From: Pseudonocardiaceae bacterium
GTDB taxonomy: Bacteria > Actinomycetota > Actinomycetes > Mycobacteriales > Pseudonocardiaceae
Length of the DNA stretch: 6,596 nucleotides
Assembly (NCBI GenBank): GCA_025937115.1
Contig: JAICSB010000181.1
Span: 1 to 6,596 of the forward strand
Reading direction: 5' to 3'
The notes under the pieces were generated by a model. That model worked only from the letters and a program-made list of their open reading frames with translations. It searched no databases and was not told the DNA's origin. This document shows positions 1 through 6,125 of the stretch, piece by piece. The position numbers and the translations under genes are program-made. Each line of letters opens with the position of its first letter. The stretch's first letter is position 1.

Positions 1-351
1 CAGCCCTGGTTCGACAACTCCCGACGCCTCCGCGCCCTGGTCACCGAACTCGAGGGTGTGTCCCTCCGCGCCCTCGACGACGACCCCAGGTGGGGGCACA
101 AATGACCACTCAGATGTGCGGAAAGCGCGCTCCAGGGCTCGAATTGGGCCGCATTCCCAGGTGAACTGCAGCTCCGTCGGTGGTGGGCGCAGGTGCGCGG
201 CCAGCAACGCGCCGACCAGCGGAGCGGCCACCAGCAGCAGCGTGGGACGAGCGAAAACCAACGCGGCCAGGCAGGCGAGCGCGGCAACACTGACCAGGCG
301 CCGCTGCAGGTCGCTGGGTCGCCAACGCGGAGCGACGCGTTCGGTGCTCAC
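1..351 (-). CDS. DUF58 family protein, N-terminal part (runs off window)
   Basis: A minus-strand frame opens with GTG at 351-349 and stays open to the window edge, giving 117 residues of a longer protein. It starts MSTERVAPRWRPSDLQRRLV. Two hydrophobic helices follow at about residues 19-35 and 37-52, then a soluble stretch with the motif VPPPGVVVEG at about 84-93. Two N-terminal helices followed by a beta-rich domain before a vWA-like DUF58 core is the usual layout of proteins encoded next to MoxR ATPases; the core itself lies outside the window. The start overlaps the MoxR stop as GTGA, so the two are probably translationally coupled. The Shine-Dalgarno is weak, which fits coupling. Residues about 64-82, between the helices and the PPPGV motif, look atypical for the family and could hide a small indel. 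The DUF58 call rests mainly on context and helix layout. DUF58 proteins are thought to work with MoxR chaperones at the membrane; the exact role is unknown. Confidence 0.72.
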   Translation of the reverse strand, partial: MSTERVAPRWRPSDLQRRLVSVAALACLAALVFARPTLLLVAAPLVGALLAAHLRPPPTELQFTWECGPIRALERAFRTSEWSFVPPPGVVVEGAEGHTLEFGDQGAEASGVVEPGL

Positions 352-1313
352 CGCCGCGTCGGCGGGGTGGGGACTTGCGCGAGCAGTTCGGTGACCACGT
401 CGGCGCCGGTGATCCGGCGCACCCACATCTCCGGGCGCAACACCAGCCGATGCGCCAGCGCGGGAACGGCGACGGCCTTGACATCCTCGGGCAACACGAA
501 GTCCCGGCCGGCGAGCACCGCGTGGGCCTTGGCCAGTTGCTGCACGGCAATCGCCCCGCGCGGGCTGGCTCCCACGACAACCTTGGGGTGGTGGCGAGTC
601 GCATCGACCAGCGCGACGATGTAGCCGACCAGATCGTCGACGACCTGGACGTGATCCAGCGACGCGCGCATGGCGAGTACATCGGCCGGCTCGCATAGCC
701 GACGCAGCTCTGGTCGGGTGCCGTCGCTGCGGTGCTGGCGCAGCACCCTCGCTTCGTCGGCAGCACTGAGATAACCGATGCTCACCCGCTCGAGGAAGCG
801 GTCGAGTTGTGCTTCTGGCAGGGGGTAGGTGCCCTCGTACTCGATCGGGTTGTCGGTGGCCAGCACGACGAACGGTTGCGGCAGTAGCCGGGTGACACCA
901 TCCACGCTGACCTGTCCTTCGGCCATGGCCTCCAACAACGCCGACTGGGTCTTCGGCGGCGTGCGGTTGATCTCGTCGGCCAACAACAGATGGGTGAACA
1001 CCGGCCCTGGCCGGAACACCATCTCGCCGCTACGCCGGTCGTATATCGACACACCGGTGACGTCGCCGGGCAACAGGTCAGGGGTGAACTGGATGCGGGC
1101 GAAGTCCAGGCCCAAGACCTGCGTAAGGCTGCGCGCCATGAGGGTCTGACCGAGCCCCGGGAGGTCCTCGATCAGCACGTGTCCGCCGGCGAGCACACCC
1201 AGCAGGATCGACTCCAGGGCGCCGCGCTTGCCCAGCACGACCCGCTCGACCTCATCAAGCACCGCAGTCGCCAGCAGCCCGGTCTCCATCGGTGCCTTGG
1301 CCGCGGTCGTCAC
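348..1313 (-). CDS. moxR: MoxR-family AAA+ ATPase with altered Walker A (Lys to Gln)
   Basis: A 321-residue protein of normal length for the family, resembling mycobacterial MoxR3 from memory. MoxR ATPases are chaperone-like AAA+ proteins that act with vWA or DUF58 partners to mature or insert other proteins. Visible motifs are: Walker A region IEDLPGLGQT (48-57); FTPDLLPGDVTG (76-87); Walker B LLLADEINRTPPKTQ (109-123) with D113/E114; sensor 1 around LATDNP (151-156); the arginine-finger segment PEAQLDRF (166-173); and sensor 2 GASPRGA (248-254). A C-terminal lid helical domain follows. The Walker A lysine is replaced by Gln56 (codon CAG), while every other ATPase motif is intact. The GTG at 1313 is chosen because GGAGGA lies just upstream and it overlaps the preceding stop as GTGA; Met9 is a less likely start. 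The gene is third in the DUF4129 / small membrane protein / MoxR / DUF58 operon. Family assignment is certain; nucleotide hydrolysis by this copy is doubtful. Confidence 0.96.
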   Translation of the reverse strand: MTTAAKAPMETGLLATAVLDEVERVVLGKRGALESILLGVLAGGHVLIEDLPGLGQTLMARSLTQVLGLDFARIQFTPDLLPGDVTGVSIYDRRSGEMVFRPGPVFTHLLLADEINRTPPKTQSALLEAMAEGQVSVDGVTRLLPQPFVVLATDNPIEYEGTYPLPEAQLDRFLERVSIGYLSAADEARVLRQHRSDGTRPELRRLCEPADVLAMRASLDHVQVVDDLVGYIVALVDATRHHPKVVVGASPRGAIAVQQLAKAHAVLAGRDFVLPEDVKAVAVPALAHRLVLRPEMWVRRITGADVVTELLAQVPTPPTRR

Positions 1314-1771
1314 CGCTCCTCCAACCGATCCACGAACCGAGCGATGTCCGCTAAGGGCCGGCTATCCCCATTCATGGACGACTCGCGATCGGCCAGCACC
1401 CAGGCGTGCTCGCCGAGCAGCCGGCGAACCGCGTCCGGATCGCGATCCACGTCGATGCCGTGCCGTTGCGCCAATACCGCGGCGGCCACCCGGGTGAGCA
1501 CCGGGCGGCTGGTGCGGCCCCGGCCCCACCCGAGCGCGAAATCGATCTCCCGATAAGCGTGGAACGGCTCCAGCGGCCATGGTCGCGCCGGTTGCGGCGA
1601 CGCAGGGCGGGTGTCGGAGCCCAACCGGGCCCGAACCACGCCCAGAGCCACCGCACCGGCCAGCAACGCGGTCACGACGAGGCCGACCGTACCGGCGAGC
1701 AGCACCGACAGCAGCAGGAGCACGGACGCGGACAGCGCAATGGCGGCCACAGCCGTCAACCGGTTGCTCAT
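1310..1771 (-). CDS. Small two-helix membrane protein of the MoxR operon
   Basis: A 153-residue protein. The N-terminus carries two hydrophobic segments, at about residues 5-26 and 27-47, followed by a basic turn (RARLG) and a soluble tail. The tail is rich in Arg and Asp, with recognisable stretches PWPLEPFHAYREIDFALGWG (64-83) and, near the C-terminus, an acidic/basic helix. The ATG at 1771 has GGAGG five bases upstream and overlaps the previous gene's stop as ATGA. Its own stop overlaps the MoxR start as GTGA. I do not recognise a named domain. Size, position and topology match the uncharacterised membrane protein between the DUF4129 and MoxR genes in mycobacteria (Rv3165c, about 160 residues, from memory). 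By context it is probably a membrane partner of the MoxR system, but no molecular function can be read from it. Confidence 0.9.
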   Translation of the reverse strand: MSNRLTAVAAIALSASVLLLLSVLLAGTVGLVVTALLAGAVALGVVRARLGSDTRPASPQPARPWPLEPFHAYREIDFALGWGRGRTSRPVLTRVAAAVLAQRHGIDVDRDPDAVRRLLGEHAWVLADRESSMNGDSRPLADIARFVDRLEER

Positions 1772-2739
1772 CGGGCCTCCGCAAGCTGCCTGGAGACCTC
1801 GGCAAGCACCCGTTGCGCGGTTTCCCGGTCGGCGGCGTGCACGGGGTAGTCGCTGAAGCGGGCGCGGTGGAACACGGCGAGCAGTTCGCTCACCGCCTCA
1901 GTCCGCACCACCCCGGCGTCCGTGGCGCGGCGCAGGTGTTCGGTGGGTGTGTCCGCCCCCTTGCGGCTCACGCCGTGGTCGGCGAGCGACTGCTCCATCG
2001 CCTGGTAGCAGGCGAGGATCGCGGCCCGGTCGTTATCAGCACCGCACAAGGCGGATCGCCCGACGACCACCGCTGCGGCCAGGGCACTGGAATGGGGCGG
2101 GGGCGTCACCGGCTGCGGCGCGCGAGGCCGCCGTCGGACCAGCAGAGCAGCCACCAGGATAGCCAGCGCCGCCCCACCCAACAGGAGGAAGGCGACGACC
2201 CGCGCCCCGCCGCCCGTTGGCTGTAACGGGCCAAGCGCTGGGTGAGCCGTAATCAGCGTTGGCGGGATGTTAGCTCCCGCGAAGCTCGGCAACCGAGCAC
2301 CGAATCTGGCCGCCCACCCCCCGGCCACGGCGACCGTGCCGAACACGAACAGGACCACCAGCAAGCCAACCATGCGGTCCAGCCTGGTCTGCGGCAACAC
2401 CTGCTCATGCGGCTGTTCCTCATTAACGTGACGTCGGCGGCGCCACCGCAGGACACTCAGCAACGCCAGCACCACCGCCACACCGACAGCCACCAGTGCC
2501 CAGGACAGCACGTCGGCAGCACGACCACCGCCAGCGACCCGGCCGGGAACCGTCGTCGTCAACGTCGGCCGAGCCGCGCCGAACACCACGACGACCATCA
2601 GTGCGAGCACGGCCGCGGAACGCACCAGTCCGCTGGCCGGCATGCCGCGGGGCAACCCTGCGTGTCCCCAATCCCGTTCGCCACCTCGAACAGGGACCGT
2701 TGGCGGACCTTCCGCAATTGTGGCGAGCCCCTCCGCCAT
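1768..2739 (-). CDS. DUF4129 domain membrane protein, first gene of MoxR operon
   Basis: A 323-residue protein. Four hydrophobic helices are visible at about residues 37-57, 74-97, 123-143 and 180-203. A cytosolic C-terminal DUF4129-type domain follows at about 235-319, marked by RAAILACYQAMEQSLADHG (238-256), the TPTEHLRRA segment (264-272) and FHRARFSDYPV (290-300). DUF4129 proteins are commonly encoded with MoxR and DUF58 genes; their biochemical role is unknown. I chose the ATG at 2739 because TATTCT stands seven bases before it, a spacing typical of leaderless actinobacterial mRNAs, and because the length then fits the mycobacterial relative Rv3166c (about 319, from memory). No good Shine-Dalgarno precedes it. 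The alternative is the ATG at 2643 (291 residues), which still keeps all helices. The frame stays open upstream to 3411, but that part is antisense to the mutase gene and has no protein-like composition. The stop overlaps the next start as ATGA. Confidence 0.85.
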   Translation of the reverse strand: MAEGLATIAEGPPTVPVRGGERDWGHAGLPRGMPASGLVRSAAVLALMVVVVFGAARPTLTTTVPGRVAGGGRAADVLSWALVAVGVAVVLALLSVLRWRRRRHVNEEQPHEQVLPQTRLDRMVGLLVVLFVFGTVAVAGGWAARFGARLPSFAGANIPPTLITAHPALGPLQPTGGGARVVAFLLLGGAALAILVAALLVRRRPRAPQPVTPPPHSSALAAAVVVGRSALCGADNDRAAILACYQAMEQSLADHGVSRKGADTPTEHLRRATDAGVVRTEAVSELLAVFHRARFSDYPVHAADRETAQRVLAEVSRQLAEAR

Positions 2740-2746
2740 CAGTTGG

Positions 2747-2752
2747 AGAATA
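2747..2752 (-). promoter_or_regulatory. Candidate -10 box for a leaderless MoxR-operon transcript
   Basis: Read on the minus strand this is TATTCT, followed by the seven bases CCAACTG and then the ATG at 2739. It matches the actinobacterial TANNNT -10 consensus at the spacing expected when transcription begins at, or within a base or two of, the start codon. There is no convincing -35 hexamer, which is common for such promoters. It is inferred from position and sequence only. Confidence 0.45.
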
Positions 2753-2803
2753 CCGGTGATCGTCTCGTCGTGGTGGCTGCTGATCGGTATCCCGGGAGTC
2801 CGT

Positions 2804-2818
2804 GCCCGCTGTGCGGGC
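2804..2818. repeat. Perfect 6-bp inverted repeat in the divergent intergenic region
   Basis: GCCCGC and GCGGGC flank a TGT spacer. The repeat lies between the divergently read DUF4129 and phosphoglycerate mutase genes, about 48 bases before the preferred mutase start. It could be an operator or an RNA hairpin in the mutase leader. Such short G/C repeats also arise by chance in DNA this rich in G and C. Confidence 0.4.
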
Positions 2819-2865
2819 GTGATGATGGTCGGCGTGGCGGGCTGGGGTCGATGGGGCCGATGACA

Positions 2866-3450
2866 ATGCCGACGTTGGTGCTGGTGCGGCACGGACAGAG
2901 CACGACGAACGCCGCGGGACAGTTCACCGGCTGGGCGGACGTGCCGTTGACCGGCGCAGGCGAGAACGAGGCCCGGCGGGTCGGCGATCTGCTGCGTGAG
3001 CAGGCTCCGCGGCTGCACGTGGTGCACACGTCGGTGCTGCGCCGCGCCATCCGCACCGCAGAGATCGCCTTGGACGTCGCGGGTCAATCCTGGCTGCCGG
3101 TCACCCGCTCGTGGCGGCTCAACGAGCGGCACTACGGGGCGCTCACCGGGCGGTCCAAGGCCGAGGTCCGCGCCGAGGTCGGTGACGCCCAGTTTCTCCA
3201 GTGGCGGCGGGGCTTTCGCGACCGACCGCCACCGATGGCCGCCGAGCCGGCCGAGGCGCTGCGCGGTGATCCGCGCTACGCGGCGCTGCCCGCCAGGGTG
3301 ATCCCGGACTCCGAGAGCCTCGCCGATGTTCTTGCCCGGCTGCTGCCCTACTGGGTGGACGTGCTGAGCGCGGACTTGCTCGCCGGCCGGATCCCACTGG
3401 TGGTTGCCCATGGCAACTCATTACGGGCGCTGATCATGCATCTTGACTAG
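2866..3450 (+). CDS. gpmA: Phosphoglycerate mutase (dPGM type), truncated by in-frame amber
   Basis: The reading frame gives 194 residues and then TAG. The family is the 2,3-bisphosphoglycerate-dependent phosphoglycerate mutase, which interconverts 3- and 2-phosphoglycerate in glycolysis and gluconeogenesis. Visible motifs are: LVLVRHGQS (4-12) with catalytic His9; FTGWADVPLT (20-29); SVLRRAIRTAE (56-66) with the phosphate-binding Arg60; SWRLNERHYGAL (82-93) with the acid Glu87; QWRRGF (112-117); and VVAHGNSLRAL (179-189) with the second histidine His182. Two small departures are Gln for Glu in RHGES and Thr for Trp in the usual SxWN. Starts at 2851, 2860 or 2866 are all in frame; 2866 puts a GGGG at suitable spacing and matches the family N-terminus. 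The TAG at 3448-3450 sits where relatives have Gln in HLDQM, and the homologous frame continues for another 52 codons. As read, the product lacks about 53 C-terminal residues. It stands alone on the plus strand between two minus-strand operons. Confidence 0.88.
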   Translation: MPTLVLVRHGQSTTNAAGQFTGWADVPLTGAGENEARRVGDLLREQAPRLHVVHTSVLRRAIRTAEIALDVAGQSWLPVTRSWRLNERHYGALTGRSKAEVRAEVGDAQFLQWRRGFRDRPPPMAAEPAEALRGDPRYAALPARVIPDSESLADVLARLLPYWVDVLSADLLAGRIPLVVAHGNSLRALIMHLD

Positions 3451-3609
3451 ATGTCTGAAGACGAGGTCGTCGGCCTGAACATCCCTACTGGCATTCCGCT
3501 GTGCTACGAGCTGGATGACGCCCTGCGTCCCCAGCAGCGGGGTGGGCACTACCTCGACCCTACCGCCGCCGCCCATGCCGCGGCCGCCGTGGCTGAGGAA
3601 GGTCACTGA
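3451..3609 (+). pseudogene. C-terminal remainder of phosphoglycerate mutase, after the amber codon
   Basis: Directly after the TAG, in the same frame, 52 codons run to the TGA at 3607-3609. They begin [20 protein letters not shown] and end AAAVAEEGH. The [13 protein letters not shown] segment and the Ala-rich tail are the standard dPGM C-terminus, so this is the rest of the same gene, not a new one. With the amber read as Gln, the whole gene would be 247 residues, close to M. tuberculosis Gpm1 at 249 (from memory). The first codon after the stop is ATG (TAGATG), so re-initiation could make a separate 52-residue piece, but no independent ribosome site is evident. The gene ends 15 bases before the convergent hyfB stop, with no clear terminator between them. 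Confidence 0.85.
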
Positions 3610-3624
3610 CCAGTGCGGCCGTGA

Positions 3625-5640
3625 TCAGGATCCGAGCCCACCGAGCAGGTAGGCTAGCAGCACGGTGACGAATACATAGAGCAGGTAGAGGTTGACGTCG
3701 CCGGATTGGATCGGCCGTACCGCGTCGGCCAACCACTCGACGGCGACCATGACCGGCCGGTACAGGTAGCGCTGGAAGATCGGGGTCACCGCGCTCTCGT
3801 AGTGCACCGGGCCCGACCGCCCGGCTGGGTCGTCGGATGCCCGCTCCAGCTGGACCGTCGGCTGGTAGAGCCGGCTGAACGTGACCCGAGTCGGCGCCGC
3901 GAAGGTCATCCCGGAGTACTGCATGCGGGGCTTGAAGGCGAGGATGCCGCCGTCCCAGACCGGCACCGTGGTGCTCACGCCGCGCGGACGACCTGCGGTG
4001 TAGATCAGCAATGGAACAGCGCAGACCGCGACCAGGAAGACGGTGAGGTAGGTCGGGGAGAAAGCGGAGAAGTCGGTATGCGCCGGGATCACCGTGAGGT
4101 CGCCGATGAGCAGCTTGGCCCGCAGGGCGGTCCCGGTCGTGGTGTGCACGGCGCGTTCCAGACCCAGCAGCACGACCGGAGCCCCTACCCCCAGCGCCAC
4201 GCAGACACCGGCCAGCAGCGCGGGACCGGCGATCGGCTGACCCCGCTCGCTTGCCGCCGCGGCCTGCCGGGTCCTGGGCATCCCCAGGTACGGGATGCCG
4301 AAGGCGCGCACGAACGCGGCGACGGCCAGGCCACCGCTGAGGCCGAGGCTGGCGCCCGCCACCACGACGAGGATGCCGACCAGGTGGCTCGGGATCCGGA
4401 AGCCCTGGAACAGCCCCTGGAAGATCAGCCACTCGCTGACGAAACCGTTGAGTGGTGGTAGCGCCGCGATCCCCATGGTGCCGACCAGCGTGATCGCCGT
4501 GGAGCGCGACATCCGGTGGATCAGGCCGCCGAGCCGGTCCATGTCCCGGGTGCCGGTGGCGTGTTCCACCACCCCGGCCTGCAAGAACAGCAGCGTCTTG
4601 TAGGCGCCGTGGTTGGCGACGTGGTACAGCGCGGCGAGCAGCAGGAACGCCGCCAGCGCCGGCTGGTGGTAGGAGCCGAACGTCATGCTCGCACCGACCG
4701 CGGTCACGATTATCCCGACGTTCTCGATGGTCGAGAAGGCGAGGAAACGCTTGAGGTCTCGCTCGGTCAGCGCATAGAGGATGCCGATCACGGCCGACAG
4801 GGCGCCGAGCCCCATCGTGAGCAGGCCCCACCAGACCGGCCCGGTACCGAGCAGATCGAAGGCGAACAGCACGATCCCGTAGACGCCGAGTTTGACGATC
4901 AGCCCGGACAGAAACGCCGACCCGTCGGCGGGCGCGATCGGGTGTGCTTCGGGTAGCCAGACGTGCAGGGGTACCAGACCGGCCTTGAAACCGAAGCCCA
5001 CCAGCGCGAGCAGGTAGGCCGCGGTGCGCCAGCCGATCGGCACCGCCGAAGCGCGCGCGGCGATTGTGACGAAGTCCCCGGACCCGGTCCGGGAAGCCAT
5101 GATCACGAAGGCGGCCACGATGAGCACGAACCCGACCTCGGACAGCGCCAGGAACCAGAACCCGCCGGCGGCCACCCCGTCGCGCCGGTGGTAGCGCAGG
5201 ATCAACAGATAACACAGCAGCGCCATGCTCTCCCAGGCCACCAGGAACGTGGTGATGTTCCCCGCCACCAGCAGCCCGAGCGAGGCCACCATCGCCAGGT
5301 TGTAGCACAGCAGGTAAGGCACCGAGCCGGCGCTGGGCTTGTGGTATCGCGGTGCGTAACCGCCGATGGCCAGAGCCACCAGACCCAGCAGCGCGACGAA
5401 CACCCCAGCCAGCGGGGTGGCCCGCAGGCTCAGCGTGCCCACCACCTGCTGGCCGCCGAGCGTGGCATGCAGCGGCTCGGTGCCCAGCAGCAGACCGATC
5501 CCCCCGGCCAGGGCAAGCAAGCCGCCGGCCCCGGACACCGCCGACGCGCCGACCAGCCCAGCGCGCCACCTGGCACCCAGCGCCAGCACTGCCGCGAGCA
5601 CCCACAGCACGGCGGCGCCGATCAGTAATGCGGCGTTCAT
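3625..5640 (-). CDS. hyfB: Hydrogenase-4 component B-like proton antiporter subunit (HyfB/HycC)
   Basis: A 671-residue, largely hydrophobic protein of the NuoL/Mrp antiporter family, almost the length of E. coli HyfB (672, from memory). In group 4 hydrogenases and formate hydrogenlyase-like complexes it is the membrane subunit proposed to move protons as electrons pass from the peripheral arm. The ion-path residues are present: Glu137 in VAWESMALL; Lys219 in GFGFKAGLVPLHVWLPEAHP (215-234); Lys250; the broken-helix segment ERDLKRFLAFSTIENVGI (293-310) with Lys297; HVANHGAYKTLLFLQAG (340-356) with His340, His344 and Lys348; and PPLNGFVSEW (395-404) with Glu403 in the HyfB/HycC style. The C-terminus has RMQYSGMTFA (572-581) and the closing helix VNLYLLYVFVTVLLAYLLGG (649-668). 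A related Cys appears replaced by Gly in WDGG (562-565). The ATG at 5640 has GGAGG seven bases upstream and overlaps the previous stop as TGATG. Relatives are usually followed by hycD, hyfE, hyfF and hycE; here nothing follows on this strand. Confidence 0.95.
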   Translation of the reverse strand: MNAALLIGAAVLWVLAAVLALGARWRAGLVGASAVSGAGGLLALAGGIGLLLGTEPLHATLGGQQVVGTLSLRATPLAGVFVALLGLVALAIGGYAPRYHKPSAGSVPYLLCYNLAMVASLGLLVAGNITTFLVAWESMALLCYLLILRYHRRDGVAAGGFWFLALSEVGFVLIVAAFVIMASRTGSGDFVTIAARASAVPIGWRTAAYLLALVGFGFKAGLVPLHVWLPEAHPIAPADGSAFLSGLIVKLGVYGIVLFAFDLLGTGPVWWGLLTMGLGALSAVIGILYALTERDLKRFLAFSTIENVGIIVTAVGASMTFGSYHQPALAAFLLLAALYHVANHGAYKTLLFLQAGVVEHATGTRDMDRLGGLIHRMSRSTAITLVGTMGIAALPPLNGFVSEWLIFQGLFQGFRIPSHLVGILVVVAGASLGLSGGLAVAAFVRAFGIPYLGMPRTRQAAAASERGQPIAGPALLAGVCVALGVGAPVVLLGLERAVHTTTGTALRAKLLIGDLTVIPAHTDFSAFSPTYLTVFLVAVCAVPLLIYTAGRPRGVSTTVPVWDGGILAFKPRMQYSGMTFAAPTRVTFSRLYQPTVQLERASDDPAGRSGPVHYESAVTPIFQRYLYRPVMVAVEWLADAVRPIQSGDVNLYLLYVFVTVLLAYLLGGLGS

Positions 5641-6125
5641 CACGGTGCCTCCGCGATGAACGTCAGCACTGAGGCTTTCTCCGCCAGCCGTCCGACCGCC
5701 ACCAGCAGGCCGTGCAGCAGCGCGAGCGGACTCGGTGGGCAACCTGGGATCCACACGTCGACGGGAAGCACCTCGTCGATGCTGCCGTGCACGAAGTCGT
5801 CCTCGGGGTAGACGCCACCCAGCGCGCAGGCACCGATCGCGACGACGATCTTGGGTTCAGGCATCGCCGCGAAGGTCTTGGCCACCGCCACGTCCATCGC
5901 CCGTACGGCCGGTCCGGTCACCATCAGCAGGTCGGCGTGCCGGGGCGCCGGGGTGAAGAACAGCCCAACCCGATGCAGGTCATAGTGCGGCGCGGTGAGC
6001 AGGCGGATCTCCGACTCGCAAGCCGCGCACGACCCGGTATCCAGGGTGCGCACATGCAGGCTCCGGCCGAACTGCGCAGCGATCCGGACCCGCAGCTGCT
6101 CCGCGACCTGCTGTTCATCGCTCAC
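5640..6125 (-). CDS. NuoB/HycG-like [4Fe-4S] hydrogenase small subunit
   Basis: A 161-residue protein of the NuoB / [NiFe] hydrogenase small-subunit family, about the size of M. tuberculosis Rv0082 (159, from memory) and shorter than E. coli HycG/HyfI. It would carry the cluster nearest the catalytic large subunit and pass electrons along the peripheral arm. All four ligands are present, numbered from the GTG at 6125: Cys33 and Cys36 in LDTGSCAACESE, Cys100 in AIGACALGGVYP, and Cys129 in IPGCPPSPLALLHGLL. PRHADLLMVTGPAVRAM (61-77) and EVLPVDVWIPG (118-128) are also typical. The GTG at 6125 is preferred because GGGGGTGG lies five bases before it and it overlaps the ferredoxin stop by 11 bases; a GTG at 6134 would add three residues with no proper spacing. 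The stop overlaps the hyfB ATG by one base. The large subunit it should partner is not in the window. Confidence 0.93.
   Translation of the reverse strand: MSDEQQVAEQLRVRIAAQFGRSLHVRTLDTGSCAACESEIRLLTAPHYDLHRVGLFFTPAPRHADLLMVTGPAVRAMDVAVAKTFAAMPEPKIVVAIGACALGGVYPEDDFVHGSIDEVLPVDVWIPGCPPSPLALLHGLLVAVGRLAEKASVLTFIAEAP
5648..5652 (-). promoter_or_regulatory. Strong ribosome binding site for hyfB
   Basis: GGAGG read on the minus strand stands seven bases before the ATG at 5640, inside the 3' end of the small-subunit gene. It fixes the hyfB start and rules out the longer in-frame opening at 5754, which would lie inside the upstream gene. Confidence 0.8.

Noticed and set aside
110..766. A 218-codon minus-strand frame overlapping MoxR and DUF58
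   Set aside because: It is out of frame with both recognised proteins and Arg/Pro/Ser-rich without motifs.
851..868. Sensor 1 of MoxR reads ATDNP instead of ATQNP
   Set aside because: Asp at this place is, from memory, common in the mycobacterial MoxR subfamily, and the key Asn is kept, so it is not reported as unusual.
2242..2850. Upstream extension of the mutase reading frame
   Set aside because: It is antisense to the DUF4129 gene and has no homology-like features; the family N-terminus begins at about 2866.
2884..2912. Gln for Glu in the mutase RHGES motif as a sign of lost activity
   Set aside because: RHGQS occurs in many dPGM-type mutases, and the catalytic histidine is present.
2740..3411. 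Upstream extension of the DUF4129 frame on the minus strand
   Set aside because: It is antisense to the mutase gene, has low-complexity His/Arg/Pro composition, and a better start lies at 2739.
3421..3606. A 61-codon minus-strand open frame at the end of the mutase gene
   Set aside because: It lies opposite the conserved mutase C-terminus; the Gly-rich product is a shadow of it.
3601..3615. Small inverted repeats (GGTCA-C-TGACC and CACTG-AC-CAGTG) at the mutase stop as a terminator
   Set aside because: The stems are only five base pairs and there is no T-tract on either strand, so there is no support for an intrinsic terminator.
3560..5605. A 681-codon open frame on the minus strand within hyfB
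   Set aside because: It is an out-of-frame shadow: Arg/Gly/Ala-rich with no membrane or domain pattern, whereas the overlapping frame gives a clear HyfB with all ion-path residues.
3706..5628. Several long plus-strand open frames antisense to hyfB
   Set aside because: They are rich in Arg, Gln, Asp and His with no motifs, typical of antisense frames in GC-rich coding DNA.
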